Assembly (NCBI GenBank): GCA_017607445.1 | Contig: JAEVHH010000001.1 | Span: forward strand, 1,426,001-1,490,000 | DNA length: 64,000 nt | Direction: 5' to 3' | From: Histoplasma ohiense | Lineage: Eukaryota > Ascomycota > Eurotiomycetes > Onygenales > Ajellomycetaceae | In this document: piece by piece, positions 46,602 through 58,481 of the stretch | Position numbering within the stretch: the first letter of the stretch is position 1 | Layout: every line of letters starts with the position of its first letter | Program-made: the position numbers and the translations under genes | The notes under the pieces: model-generated | Database searches by the model: none | What the model was told of the DNA's origin: nothing | Seen by the model: the letters and a program-made list of their open reading frames with translations, nothing else

Positions 46602-47280
46602 ATGATACACAACTCAATGAGCAAAAACCCCGAATGAGTTCAATTCTTTGAATTAGACAACGCGAGTACCCTCAATCGATTCCTACTGCCTCCATCAGTA
46701 ACTGCTGAAAATTTGAAAAGATTTGATGAAGTTTTGAGAGAGATATTTGATGAATAGTGTTTTGGCATCTGCTTGGGTGGATCTTCAACAGTTCATCAAA
46801 TTACTCCATCAATACTGAGTCAAATCAACTCAGATTTTGATCACAGATAGATCTATTTTAAATTGATAATCTATTAAAATCTTATTCAATTTGATCTGCA
46901 GTTGCTTGAGTTATTCTTGATTCTCTGTTTGAGAAAACTCTGATTGATTTTTGTGTTCCAACACACCCATGCCAAGTCCCCCCTGAGTACCTCTCAGCCA
47001 CACGTGCCTGCCAAGTAACAAAAAGATACCTCGGCACAATTGACTAGTGCATACCCCATCAATTTGAATCCATCGTCCCTCGAATCCCTCATCAAATCCC
47101 TCCGAATAACCCCTCCATTGATATAAACATAGGATAAAAGTGGAAATTTCAGTGTTTGAAAGATAGCTTGGTCTCTGCAAGTAGTTTGTATATATATTTA
47201 TATATATATAATCTATTATAAAGGAAAAAAGTACAGGTTTAGCCTGTTGATTCTTCATTTGCATACTCATTTCTTTGGAA
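46602..47280. other. Unclassified island with little mutation
   Basis: About 680 bp with normal CC, GG and CG content, unlike its surroundings. A 119-codon minus frame (47270-46911) contains GYSEGFDEGFEGRW and a glycine-rich end; I do not recognise it and it may be chance. A TA-rich run lies at 47187-47216. There are no terminal repeats or target duplicates that I can see. It could be genuine single-copy host sequence, a young transposon piece or the LINE 5' region. Confidence 0.4.
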
Positions 47281-47932
47281 ACTCAATATTCAACTTATTG
47301 AGAGCTATTCAGTAAAATAAAGTGGTTCAATTTGAATGAAAAGGAATTTATTTAGTATTGAAAGCTTTTGATATTTCAGAAATATAATCTTAAACTGAGA
47401 TGGAGTCTAGTTTAAGCAGAAACTTTGAGAAGCTTTTTAATTAAGAAAAAGACAAAGTTTGAAAGAGATAGAGTGTTTTCACTGTTTTAACTCTGAGTTA
47501 ATAAAACAGTGAAGTCTTGCTCAAAGTCATATTTCTTTAACTTTGTTTAGTGGCTGAAGAGCTTTCATTAATACTTGTTAATTTGCTTTTATATACCTCT
47601 GCTGAGTTAATTGAGCTGCACACTTGTTGTGTGGGGAAATTTTTACAGTAAAGAATATAAATAGCTAGTTTTAACAGCTTCTCTTCAAAAAGCTGAGTCT
47701 TTTTTATCAGTTTTTCTATCAAAAACTGATACTTCAATCTTGATTTATTCAAATTGAAGTCATTAGTTCTCCTCTTTCTTATATTTGTAGCACTCAATTT
47801 GTGAAGATTTAACTGATTTATCTTTAAAAATCAGTTTCAGTTTGTTAAGTTCTCTTGAAAAACTTGATCTAGTTACTATTACTAGTAGGAAAAATAGACT
47901 GAAACACAATCAAATCATCTGTATCTATCAAT

Positions 47933-49024
47933 ATGATGAAGAGAGATGTGTTTTCTGAAGAGATTCCTGAAATTGAGTTTCTAAAGAAAAGAAAAAAGAA
48001 ATATCAAGATCAGATACAAGAGGTTGAGAATCTTGAAAAAACTGCTAAGTTTTTGAAAAATCAATGCATGAAGGAAAAGAATACTGAAGTGCTTCAGATA
48101 CTTTTGATTCAAGCAAGACAGTTGAATGAGATTTTCAAATACAAACTAGAAATCTCTTCAAAACTTGAGAAAGTCTTTGAAACTAAAATGTTAAATTCTT
48201 TTCAAAAATCTGAGTAAAAAATAGAAACAAAAACTTATGCTCAGACTGCAGCAGTTTCCTCCACACTTTTCTTCTCTTACTCTTCAAAGAAAAACACATC
48301 TATTGAGAAAAGAGCTCTGAATCAGGCTACAAAAAATTCTGATACTTTGAGTGCACAAAAATTAGAAAAATCAAAAAAAGAGCTGAAAGAAGAAAGACTT
48401 CTTCAATCAAAAGCTCAAAGACTGATTGTTAAAATCTTTAACAAAAAAGTTTTTGAGCAAAAAATGCTGTCAAATGCAAGTCTTATTTTTCAAATGAGAA
48501 ATGAGATTAATCATGCATTGAACTCTATATCTGAAACTGAAATATACAAATCAGTTGTAGCATCAGTTGAAAGCTCTTTTCTGAGTAATTCTATAATTCT
48601 GACAATCATGCCTGAGTTCAACTCCAACTTCCTGGTGCAAAATCAACATATTTGAGCATCAGTGATAGAATCTCTCTTGAAAACTGAAATTTCAGTGGAA
48701 AGAGATGAGAAATGAGGAAAATTTGTTCTTCATGACATACCAACAACAATCTTCAATCATGATGATGAGCTGGTTCAGCTTCAACATGAGATTGAAGATT
48801 TTAATTCAATCAAATTAAAAAAATTACCAATTTGATTGAATAATGAGGAACAAAGAGAAAACAGACAAAATGCTTCAGTTTTAATTATAACTGATTCATT
48901 TGAACAATCTAAAATCTCATTTGTAAGAATTGCTGGTATGAGAATGAGAACATATGAGTTTAAAGATACAAGAGAAAATTTAAAAGCTCACACTCAATGT
49001 TCAAATTGTCAGAAATATGATCAT
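47933..49024 (+). pseudogene. LINE ORF1, N-terminal part (coiled coil, first zinc-knuckle half)
   Basis: One reading frame from MMKRDVFSEE, interrupted only by TAA near 48215 and a few TGA codons; the open blocks 47933-48217, 48347-48655 and 48836-49042 are all in phase. Charged, lysine/glutamate-rich coiled-coil N-terminus. Near 48885 is a segment typical of Tad-type ORF1 (VLIITDSFEQ). It ends with CSNCQKYDH, where B5 cuts the knuckle. The continuation at 55751 supplies the remaining ligands. RNA-binding ORF1 role inferred from the family. Confidence 0.8.
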
Positions 49025-49296
49025 TGTAAGAGATGGTTATAGATATAATTATGGAAGTAGTGTGAAGTATGCATGTAGAATGTTAAGAAGATAGCAATCT
49101 CTATTATTCAAAGCTAATTGCTGATCTTCTAATTATCTACAGATATCAGCAAGTATTATATAGATGATCATCACACTCTACAGCTATCTATAATGCTATA
49201 CACTATATCTCTTCTCATTAATTCTGATGTGTTCTGTGTTCTTCTATCATTATATAGCTATTTTCTAATATAGATATCTCTGTTGTATCTATTACA
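49025..49296 (-). repeat. B5 3' LTR
   Basis: 272 bp, TGTAAGAGATGG...TATCTATTACA on the plus strand. Confidence 0.92.
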
Positions 49297-49383
49297 ATTA
49301 TCTTTCTTCTTCAATGACCTGATTTTCAGAGCTTTTTACTGCAATGTGTGAAGTTTGTAACATGTGCTGTGTGGTTGATATTG

Positions 49384-49390
49384 TATAAAG
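49384..49390 (+). promoter_or_regulatory. TATA-like box upstream of the antisense gene
   Basis: TATAAAG, about 90 bp inside the LTR and about 450 bp before the antisense ATG. B4 has the same TATAAAG; B2 has TATAGAG. It is a candidate promoter independent of the sense transcript. Confidence 0.35.
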
Positions 49391-49468
49391 TTTGCAGAAT
49401 TGAGTTGAATTATTGTTGAGATTAATTTTGAAGTATTGCTGTTTTGAAAGAATGTTTTTTCAACTCTG

Positions 49469-49804
49469 ATGTCATTGCAGTTCAATCATGATTTAGACAC
49501 AACTTCTGAACTTCTTTTCTTTGACTTTTACATCAAAAAATCATACTCTAATGAAATCATCATCACCATCATCATCAATGATTTTTTATTTAAAAAGAAT
49601 ATGTCAATTTATCAAACAAAGTACACTGTATTGTTCTATATGATTTTTATTGTGAAATTTGAAGTTTTGATTGTGTGGTTGTGTTTTTCATTTTGAGTTG
49701 AGTTTTGTGTTGTTGTAATCTTTTTGATCAATATTGCAATATTGATTTTAATCTTCAATATCTGTTTTTCTTTCTTGTTGCTTTTGCTTCTTCTTCTCTT
49801 TTGA
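49469..49804 (+). CDS. Possible small hydrophobic protein upstream of the antisense gene (B5)
   Basis: A 111-codon frame of the same length as that at 11871-12206 in B2. It starts MSLQFNHDLDT. There is a TGA near 49698 where B2 has TGG. The second half is strongly hydrophobic (IVKFEVLIVWLCF, then a poly-leucine end). Not clearly conserved in B4. It may be a leader region rather than a gene. Confidence 0.25.
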
Positions 49805-49838
49805 ACAAGATCTTGGTACTAATTAAAGTTATGATAGA

Positions 49839-50980
49839 ATGTCAGAACCAGCTGTTTCTGTTGCTGATTTAAAGTCTATGAAAGATGATATGCTGTCTAT
49901 CACCAAAAGCATTTGCTTGAGTTGTCTGAAGAGATTGCAGAATCCTTCAGTATATTCTTGCTTTGTGAATGATAGATGAATACACTGTCATGTCTACTAT
50001 ATATCAAATAGAAGTTGTGCTGCTGTAAGTTTTCTTAAAATGAGATTGTTATAGATACTAACAGATTATAGATGTCTGAGTGCTTTCATGAAATCAGTCA
50101 ATTTTTGATCAATGAATTTCATGAGATGTTGCTCTTCAATGAAATTCTGAATGAGAGATTTGCTATGTATCAAACTGCTGTTGTGAGATTTGTATTTGAT
50201 GTGCAGATCTACAAGAATGTAGATGAGATTCTAGAATTCTATATAAACTCTGATGATCTGTTGTCACAGCAGAGTGTGGCATTTGATTATAGCAATGTTT
50301 CAGAAAGCATGTTTTTGCATTCTGTTATTATATTGATGTTATTCTCACTGAGTCAAGATCTTGGTATGTTATTTGAGTTGACTGATAATGTAGATGAAGA
50401 TGAGAAAGTGGATGATCTTATTAAAATGTTAGAAAAAAACACAGTAGTATATTGCTGTTGTTGTATTTGACATTTGACAACATCTTCTCATCATCATTGT
50501 AAGTCTGCTGAGAGTTGATGTAAAAAATACAAGCACTGCTCAGTGATGAAGCACATCTGCATTTCAGTAAGTTATTATTCAAAATAGATGTTTTTACAGT
50601 ATATAATATTAACTCTCTATTAGATGTCAGCAGATGCTGTTGAATTGATTCAGATGATTATCAACACTGCTGAGAATCTAATTGTTGCTGATATGAATAC
50701 TTTGAATGTTAATGTTTTACAGAGTGCTGTGACTGTGGTGGTTAAATTCTTTGCTATGAAGATTCAGAAAATTCAATGAGACAGTTCTTCTGAGACTCTG
50801 ACTGAAATGATGATTGATGAGATCTCAGTGGTTATATCACTGATTGCAGTTTTCAAGTCATTGTTGAAATATTGTGCTTTGTCAGTTGAGGAAATCTGAG
50901 ATAATAAGCAGATTTGTTTTGATGACAATTTCTTGAATAACACTGATCAAGCTGAGACAGATCTGTTTTTTAATCTCTGA
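49839..50980 (+). pseudogene. Antisense three-exon gene of B5
   Basis: Exons 49839-50024, 50072-50566 and 50624-50980, the same 186/495/357 pattern. Introns start GTAAGT; intron 1 has a TACTAAC branch site and ends TATAG, and intron 2 ends TTAG. Exon 2 is open for 132 codons (50072-50470), then hits TGA (R/Q loss) before the last cysteines. The cysteine cluster is CCCCI...HHHCKS...CKKY. Exon 3 begins MSADAVELI. The end is 22 bp from the pol stop. I do not recognise the protein family. Confidence 0.78.
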
Positions 50981-51002
50981 ATGAAATAAATATATTCAGC
51001 AG

Positions 51003-54000
51003 TCATTGTTATCTTCTTTGTTTTCATTTACTGACTGACTTTTGATAGATTTTATTAAACTGTTTCAAGTACTTCTGACTGTTCATTAAATTTTTCTTGA
51101 ATTCTCAAGAATTATCTGTGTCTGTACAATCTTTTCATTTGACAAGATATTGTGTTTGACTGTGGTACTGATGCTTGTCTAATATAGCTTTAACTTTTCA
51201 TTTCTCTTGTGCATCTATAATTATTGATTCTGCTTGCAGAATTTGTCTGTCATGCATGTGATATGATTTGAGAAGAGAAACATGGAATATGAGATGAATT
51301 TCTTTATATTACAGTGTGAGTTTCAGTTTGTACATCTGTGTACTGTGGATATCAATTATTTGAAAGAGACTCAAAAATTGATGATCTAGTTTGAGTGAGA
51401 ATTGCAAGATGGATATATTTTTTGCATGCAGCATTATTCAATTCTCTATCTTAAAGCTTTTTGATATATAATGTTGATTGTAATACTTTTTCTCAGCTGC
51501 TTTGACAGCTTTCAGATATTCTTGAATCTTATTCTCTGCTTACTTCATCTGTTTCACTTGTTCTATCACTGATTTTGACATGTCCATGCTTGGAGGTTTC
51601 ATGTCTATATGAAGTTCAGTTGGTTGGTTGATCATTGCTTCAGATGATGTCATTTTTATCAATGTGTGGAAGATGTTGTTATATGCTCATTGTGTCAGAG
51701 AAATTCATTCTATTCAATTATCTTGCTGATAGCTGCAGTATGTGTGAAGATAATGTTCAATCATCTGATTCAATTGTTCTGTCTGGCTGTTGGTTTGTGG
51801 GTGGAATGCTGTTGATAATTTTTGTTGAATATGGAGCAGATAATATAATGTCAATCAAAACTTGCTATTTATTAATGAATCTTGATTGTTAATAATGTTC
51901 ACAGATAGATCAAAGTTCTTCACAATTCTTCATACAATAATGTCTGTGAGTTCTTCTGCATCTAGCTCTGAAGATGTGGGCACAATTATGACTCATTTGA
52001 TGAATAAATCAACAAATATAATAATAGTATTATAGATTTGACTTCTCTTTTTATTATCTGACAGATCTTCAATAAAGTTCATACTAATTGTATGCCATTT
52101 CTTATCTGGCACTGAATGTGATTGTAACAACTCATACAGCTTGTGCTGTGGTATCTTGATATATTGACAAATATTGCAAGTTCTCACATATTCTGCAATC
52201 TCATCATTCATATCATGCCACAAGTACTTGCATTTGATCACTTTGATGATTTTGTTATGTTCAAAATGATCATCTTGAGAATCATTGTGATTCATTTTCA
52301 TTATTTCATGTTTTATGATTTTGTCTTATAGTATATAGACTTTATCATCTTTTCTGAGCAGATCATCTTTATCTACTGCTCAGATTGAATAATTATCTAT
52401 ACTAGTGTCACTCATCTCTAGTCTTCTGTGAAGTTCAGATGTGTTGATATCTCTATTCTGAATCTGCAGTAAGAGTTCAATGATAGATTCAGCTATCTCT
52501 TCATAATAGACTGTCTCAGATTCAAATACTTTGATGATTAGAATTTATAGCATCAGAGTTTCTAGATTTAACTCTGTAACATCTGTGATCTTATTCTCAT
52601 CTGCAGATGTGTTCTTTATTCTGCAGAGATTGTTATCATCAATGACTATAAACTCTTTCACTCAACAATTTTCATTAGCTTGCAGATTTTTTCACATCAT
52701 TTTGACACATTGATCTAATTTTGTGTTTTCTTTTATCTTTAGTGACTTAAAGATCCTCTTATACAGCTTCTTTTATAGAGTAGAGAGCTCTGTTAAAAAA
52801 GCTGTGTGTTTTATGAAATCTGAACAATGACTTAATACATCTGTGGGATTATTTTTCTCAGAATGATGCTCTATTTCAAAATTGAATGCTGAGAGCATTT
52901 TCATTCAGTGAATCTGACACTCATTTAGCTGCTTTGTTGTCATGAAGTATTGAAGATTGACATGATCAGATAAAACAGTTATTGAGTGTCTGCTATTATA
53001 TAAATAGTGATATCATTGTCTGAAAGCTTCTACAATCAGTAATATTTCTAGATTATATGTTTGATAATGTCTTTCTGTTTCTGTGAGCTTTCTAGATCAA
53101 AATACAATTGAGTGTCAGTGATCATCATTCATTAATTGTGATATTACTGTGGTGATTGCAACATCAGATTCATCTGTTTCTATATGAAGTTTTCACTGTG
53201 AATCAAAGTGAATCAACAATGATGCTTTTGTAAAGCATTCTTTTAACTGCAAAATTGCATGCTTGCAGTTTTCATCTAACTGAATAGATGTGTTATTCTT
53301 TTCTCTTTTCATTTTGTAATCTTTTAACAATTCAGTCAGAGATGCTGTTATTATCAAGAACTTGTATATGAATCAATGATAGAAATTGATGAATTCTAGA
53401 AATATTTGTAATTTGTTTATAGTTCACAGTTCTGATCAATCTAGAATTGTGTTGATGTGGTGTTTCTTGACAGTAATGCTCTGTGTGGTAACCACAAAAC
53501 TCAAAAATCCAATTTCTGTTGCATGAAATGTATACTTACTAAGTTTGATATATAGTCTCCAACATCTTAACCATTCCAGCATGTTCTTAACATGGATGAC
53601 ATGCTTGTCAAATGTGTTTGAATAGATTATGATATCATCAAGATAAGCCATGCAATATATGTCTAAAAGGTTGCTGAGAGCTTTGTTGATATAAGATTGA
53701 AAGATTGCAGAGGCATTGATTAGCTCAAAAGATAAAACTAGATATTCAAAGTATTCATATTGTGTTTGAAATGCTGTTTTTCATTCATCCTCTGCTCATA
53801 TATGAATTCTATAATATGTGTCTCTAAGGTTTAGCTGTGTATATATTTTGGCACCTGCTAATCTATCAAGTATTTCACTTATTAAGGGCAGTGGGTATCA
53901 ATTCTTGACTGTTATTTCATTCAATCCTTGATAATCCATGCAAAGATGCAGGGTTCCATCTTTCTTTGATGTGAATAACACTGGCACACTGGCTGGGCTC

Positions 54001-55387
54001 TTGAATGAATGTATTCAATTCTTCTCTAATGCCTTTTTGATATATTCTTGAAGGACATGTTCATCATCGATAATCTTCATTGCAGCTCTTCATTGTTCAT
54101 ATGATTTAATCTTATGATTATCAACTGCTTCCATTACTTTTGGTTTACCTTCTGCCTTCGAGAAATATTTTGATGCTCAAGTGTGGGACACAAAGTTCAC
54201 ATCCATGTCAGAATCCACTAGTGTCCATGCCATCGACCATTCCACTTCTGTCAGCATCCACATATTCATCATCAATAACTGTTTATCTCACAGTCTAGTT
54301 GTTTGTATTCCCAATACAGCAGCTGCTTCTATGATTGAAATTGTTGATTTTTTGCTTATCAAACTTGGTTGCACTTTTCAGAGTGTAACATTCAACAATT
54401 ATTTGCAATATGATTCTTCTTATGACAGTGAGAATACTTCTTCATTCAGTTATATTTATCTTTCTTGATTTGTTCAGTTGAATCTGTTTGTTTCTCTTGT
54501 TTCCTCTTGTTCTGACAGTTGCTAGATTTATCAGAATGATGCTGATTTCTCATGAATATTGTAGATCTTTTTTTGTGAATAGTATGCTGTTGCTCTGATA
54601 TATTTTTCTCAAGAGTCTGTAGAGTTTGAAGCAACTCTTTGTAGTTCTGAAACTCTTAATTTCAACAGTTGAGTTCAGTGTGTAATATCTTCAATGCTTT
54701 ACTACACAAATTATCCATTCTTTGTTCTTCACTATATGAAGATAAGTAGTATTCTCAGTTTTTGAGATATTTAGAGAAATTGTATATCAATTGTCATTCT
54801 TATTGCTTTGTATCTTGAAACTTTTGACTCATCAATCAGTGCTGATTCTGTGGATTGTTAATTTGTATTTCTAGATGTGATAGTATATTGTCAAAAGTCA
54901 ATGATATTGCTTCTTCATGTCTCTCATATAATGATACAAAATTCAATCATTTCTGCTTAATGTGGGTATCAAGATAGAGTTTAGCATCATTTATCTTATA
55001 TTCTTTCTTTTGATAATACTGACAGTGATGTGTAAAGAGAGTCAATATGCAATCTTTATAGTTCTTGAATTCTAACATATTTTTTCCTCAATAATAGTTC
55101 TTAATCTTTAATCTCAGTGGTGTTTCATTATCATCATCTGTATTGTTCACAGATCAATTTTGCAGCAGTTCTGTGGTGATATTCTGAGTTAATTGAGATT
55201 CAATGAGAGTATTTTCATGAATCTGTGCTTTCAACTTGTTGAGCTGTTGTTGTGCATGCAGAATAGCTAATTGCTGCTCTTGTTCATGAATTTGATTATT
55301 CAACTGTTGCAAATGCACATTGTGATCATCAGAGATGATAGAGGATTCAGATTGATTTTCAAGAAATCTTGCATATATCAAGATCAT
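51003..55387 (-). pseudogene. B5 gag-pol, broken
   Basis: Minus strand. Gag starts at ATG 55387 (MILIYARFLENQ), Q-rich, open to 55154; the knuckle region is near 54440. Protease is near 54230, RT at about 53980-53430 with YLDDIIIYS intact (near 53640), RNase H at about 53220-52900. Integrase has HHCC-type residues at 52301-51993 (open 102 codons, TCNICQYIK) and a core to about 51500. The chromodomain is at about 51200-51050. It ends at 51003. Its open stretches are longer than in B2 but several stops remain. Confidence 0.88.
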
Positions 55388-55473
55388 CTTATGTGTTTTA
55401 ACTAATGTTGTGTGCTTTATTGTAGGTGTGCATAACAACAGATCACTCAAATAAAGTTATGAGTGATTAGAAT

Positions 55474-55745
55474 TGTAAGAGATGGTTATAGATATAATTA
55501 TAAAAGTAGTGTGAAGTATGCATGTAGAATGTTAAGAAGATAGCAATCTCTATTATTCAAAGCTAATCACTGATCTTCTAATTATCTACAGATATCAGTG
55601 AGCATTATATAGACAACCACCACATTCTACAGCTGTCTATGATGCCATGCACTATATTTCTTCTCATTAATTCTGACATGTTCTGTGTTCTTCTATCGCC
55701 ATATAGCTATTTCCTAATATAGATATCTCCGTTGCGTCTATTACA
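55474..55745 (-). repeat. B5 5' LTR
   Basis: 272 bp ending CGTTGCGTCTATTACA, followed by the target duplicate ATCAT. Confidence 0.92.
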
Positions 55746-55750
55746 ATCAT

Positions 55751-56070
55751 TTTGCAAATCTCTGTAGAAGAAATGTGAAATGTCAAATTTGTGCTCAATC
55801 TCATAAAACTGCTGAACACAGTTGTCAATTTTGTTTAAAAAAAGGGATACTTCTGTCTCTGCTAATATGAAAAATAGTGGCAGTCAAAAAAGAAGAAATT
55901 CTCAGATCTCTAATTCTGTTGTATCTGAATCTTCTGAAAAACAAAAAATGAAAGTACAAAAGTCACCAAAGACTCCCATTCAAACATAAATGAGAGATAC
56001 ACATATGCAAGATATGATAGCTGTTGAAGTTGTGAATAATAGATTTAGTCTATTATCTGACTCTGAATAA
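55751..56070 (+). pseudogene. LINE ORF1, C-terminal part with zinc knuckles
   Basis: Rejoins ORF1 after B5. Cysteine and histidine residues in KCQICAQSHKTAEHSCQFC complete the paired knuckles typical of Tad-like ORF1 proteins. A run of A near 55840 is associated with a frame change. The end reads VVNNRFSLLSDSE and stops at TAA 56068-56070, 30 bp before ORF2. Confidence 0.78.
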
Positions 56071-56100
56071 AGATAAAAAACCATTCAACAGTCTTATATA

Positions 56101-57059
56101 ATGCAGGAAAAACATCAAAAAAATGTTAAAAGTTCTACAAAAATCAAATTTATTCAAAATAATGTGGACAGAATAAATCCATGTCTTTATTTCTGTTTAC
56201 AAATTGACTATGAGCAAAAAGCAGACTTTGTTCTTATTCAAGAACCCAGACTTGATGCTGATCAAATGTATAGTGTATCTCATCCAGCATACTATTGTTT
56301 TCTACCAGAGAAAACAGATATTAGAGTTAGAGTGGCAATTTATGCTAGAAAGAATTCTAGATTTCAATTCAATCTGAGATATGATTTGATATCTGACTCT
56401 GATATTCTTGTTGATGACATTGTGGATATGAAAAAACAGTTTGAAAATATTCAATTAGTCAATATCTACAATGAAAGATCACTGAGAGAAAACAATAGAA
56501 CTTGAACATTTGATAGATGTTTAATGCAGTTGAAATCAGAAAAGAATTCAATAATCATAGAGGATTTCAATGCTCATCACTCTTGGTGGAATTCAGAAAG
56601 AACTCAATCAATTAGAGCTGAAAAACTAGTTGAATGAGCACTTTTAAACAAACTAGAGTTGATAAATGAGCAAGACATTCCCACTTTTCACAAGCCAGAT
56701 TTGAGATAGAAATCAATTATAGATCTATATTTTTTCTCTAAGAATCTATATAAGAATAAACATTTTAATTGATATATTGACTCAAATGAAACAAATGGTG
56801 CTGCCACTGATCATGAGATAATTCAAGTTGATATGGAATTGGATAGTAATCAAACAGTTCAAAACCCATTATATTCAAATCAATACAACTTTGAAAAAGC
56901 TCAGTGAACAGAAGTGAAAAGAATGATTGAAAAGTTGAAATTAGAGAATAGAGAGACTCTTTATTGAAAATCAGATACAAATCTTACAGATAAAATGCTT
57001 GAAGACAGAGCAAATTTAATCACTGAGATTATTCTTTCAAGTATAAAGAAATATATTAC
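56101..57059 (+). pseudogene. LINE ORF2 fragment: AP-endonuclease domain
   Basis: Starts MQEKHQKNVKSS; the first 134 codons are open. Endonuclease/exonuclease/phosphatase motifs are in order: QNNVDR, FVLIQEPRLD (catalytic E), IIEDFNAHHSWW (expected GDFN, glycine lost) and TDHEII (SDH-type). TGA codons interrupt from 56504 on. A9 cuts it at 57060, and RT is absent. It nicks target DNA in intact relatives; here it is dead. Confidence 0.85.
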
Positions 57060-57408
57060 TACAAAGAGAGTTTTTATAGAAGAAAGTTCAGAATGAAATA
57101 ATATCAGAGACTGCTTTATAGTGAAGTGCAGAGTGGAAGAACATTAAGAGCTATATGAAAGAATTGTTAGAAACTATACAAGCACAGAGTGTGGGGCAGA
57201 AGAATCATTGAGAACTATATGGAAGAATTGTTAGAGACTATATGAGTGCAGAGCACAGAGTGGAAGAATGTTAAGAGCTACACAGAAGAATTGTTAGAGA
57301 CTACATAAGTGCAGAGCACAGAGCGGAAGAACATCAAGGGTTACACGAGGTCGCAATGACAGAAGTTGATTGTGTAAGTTAATTGCTAATGAGTGCTAAC
57401 CCATCACA
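57060..57408 (-). repeat. A9, truncated family A LTR
   Basis: 349 bp of reverse-orientation family A LTR. It lacks about the first 130 bp (R-U5 in coding terms) and has a small deletion near 57360. It ends CCATCACA. It sits inside LINE ORF2, whose sequence resumes after it. Confidence 0.8.
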
Positions 57409-57479
57409 GAAACAAAAAATCACAGCAGAAGAGCAAGAAGTTTGATGATGATCAAGTTAAAAAAAAAGAGAAATCTTCA

Positions 57480-58378
57480 AGAGAAAAGAAATTCTTTTTG
57501 CTTCTCTGCACACAACTTCTAGCAATCAAAGAATCCATCAATTCCATCTCATTAAGAAATTGATAACAACACATATACAAGCTATCTAGAGGACACAATT
57601 GATACACTGCTATCAACAAGCAGCACTTACAAATGGGAATGCAATTATCTACTAGCAAGCAATCTATACAATTGCTGAGAGCAGCTCTTATAAAAAAGAG
57701 GGGCAATTGTAATGCACTTGTTTATTATTTTCTTATTATTATATTATCTTTGTTTATTCTTACCTCTTTCCATTATACTCTCGCTACTGCTATTTCTATA
57801 TGTATATATATATTGATGTATGTATTTCACACATCTTCTTTCTCTTTCTTTTCTTTCTTAGTGATTAGCTACACTACACTCCTACACTATTACTGCTACT
57901 ATATTACTATTACTATTATCTCCGCTACGCTATATACTATCTTCTACTGTTTACTCTTCACACTGTCACCACCCCTCACAAAAAGACATCCTTCTCTATC
58001 ATTTTGATAGATATTGACAGACTACGTGGCTACTCCACGCAGGATGCACCTTAAGCTAGTTACATTTACCCCTATAACCAACCGACCACCGCGTCCGTCC
58101 TCTCGGGCCGCTTTAACTAGTTCTGGGGTTTCCAGCTGGGGGTCCTAGTTAAGCGCCACTGCCCACCCTAGACATCACCATAGCCCAGAGCTTCCAGTTG
58201 CCGATCTCGGCCCATTGCCCCCTTGGCCTACCAACCGGCCGTCGTGGCCTTGCCCCGTGGGGACTAACCATAGGCTTACCCCACCCAAATTACCCACTAA
58301 TAGTGTTAGATGACCACTACTCCGTACAGATGCTCCTGCAAAAAGTTTTGTCTCACCCTACTAAGCACTAAAAATGCC
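57480..58378. other. Unclassified island: pyrimidine-rich stretch then GC-rich block
   Basis: From 57700 to 58005 the plus strand is pyrimidine-rich with a 124-codon hydrophobic frame (57633-58007) that I regard as composition-driven. From about 58015 to 58375 is the most GC-rich block of the window, full of CC, GG and CG, with no open frame. It contains an inverted pair around TTAACTAG/CTAGTTAA (58110-58160). It is not rRNA or tRNA as far as I can see. It may be transposon end sequence or host DNA. Confidence 0.4.
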
Positions 58379-58481
58379 ACAATTTTCTTCTGAAATACAC
58401 ACTGAAATTAATACTGAAGATCCTGTATCTCATTCTTTTATTATCATTCAAATTAATAAGTAAGTTAGTTACAGACAGTAA

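Larger units (their letters stand above)
49025..55745 (-). mobile_element. LTR retrotransposon B5 (family B), complete, uninterrupted
   Basis: 6,721 bp with 272-bp LTRs at 49025-49296 and 55474-55745 and the target duplication ATCAT (49020-49024, 55746-55750), inserted in LINE ORF1. Gag-pol is on minus and the antisense gene on plus. Both LTRs share the same one-base insertion relative to other copies, confirming they belong together. Confidence 0.95.
47281..57480 (+). mobile_element. Tad-like LINE, split by B5 and A9, 3' truncated
   Basis: Non-LTR retrotransposon on the plus strand: a possible 5' leader from about 47281, ORF1 (47933-49024 plus 55751-56070) and ORF2 (from 56101) with an endonuclease domain. 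B5 is inserted at 49025 with target ATCAT, and A9 lies at 57060-57408. After a few tens of bases more (TKKITAEEQ-like, to about 57480) it is lost, and no RT domain is present. The left boundary is uncertain. Confidence 0.78.

Noticed and set aside
47537..47797. 86-codon minus frame before LINE ORF1
   Set aside because: Lysine-rich frame opposite the AT-rich LINE leader; no motif and no second copy in the window.
57633..58007. 124-codon hydrophobic frame
   Set aside because: The pyrimidine-rich tract gives leucine, serine, isoleucine and tyrosine codons by composition; no family resemblance and no conserved neighbour.
58015..58375. Ribosomal RNA fragment
   Set aside because: High GC and lack of a frame suggested it, but I see none of the conserved rRNA core sequences.
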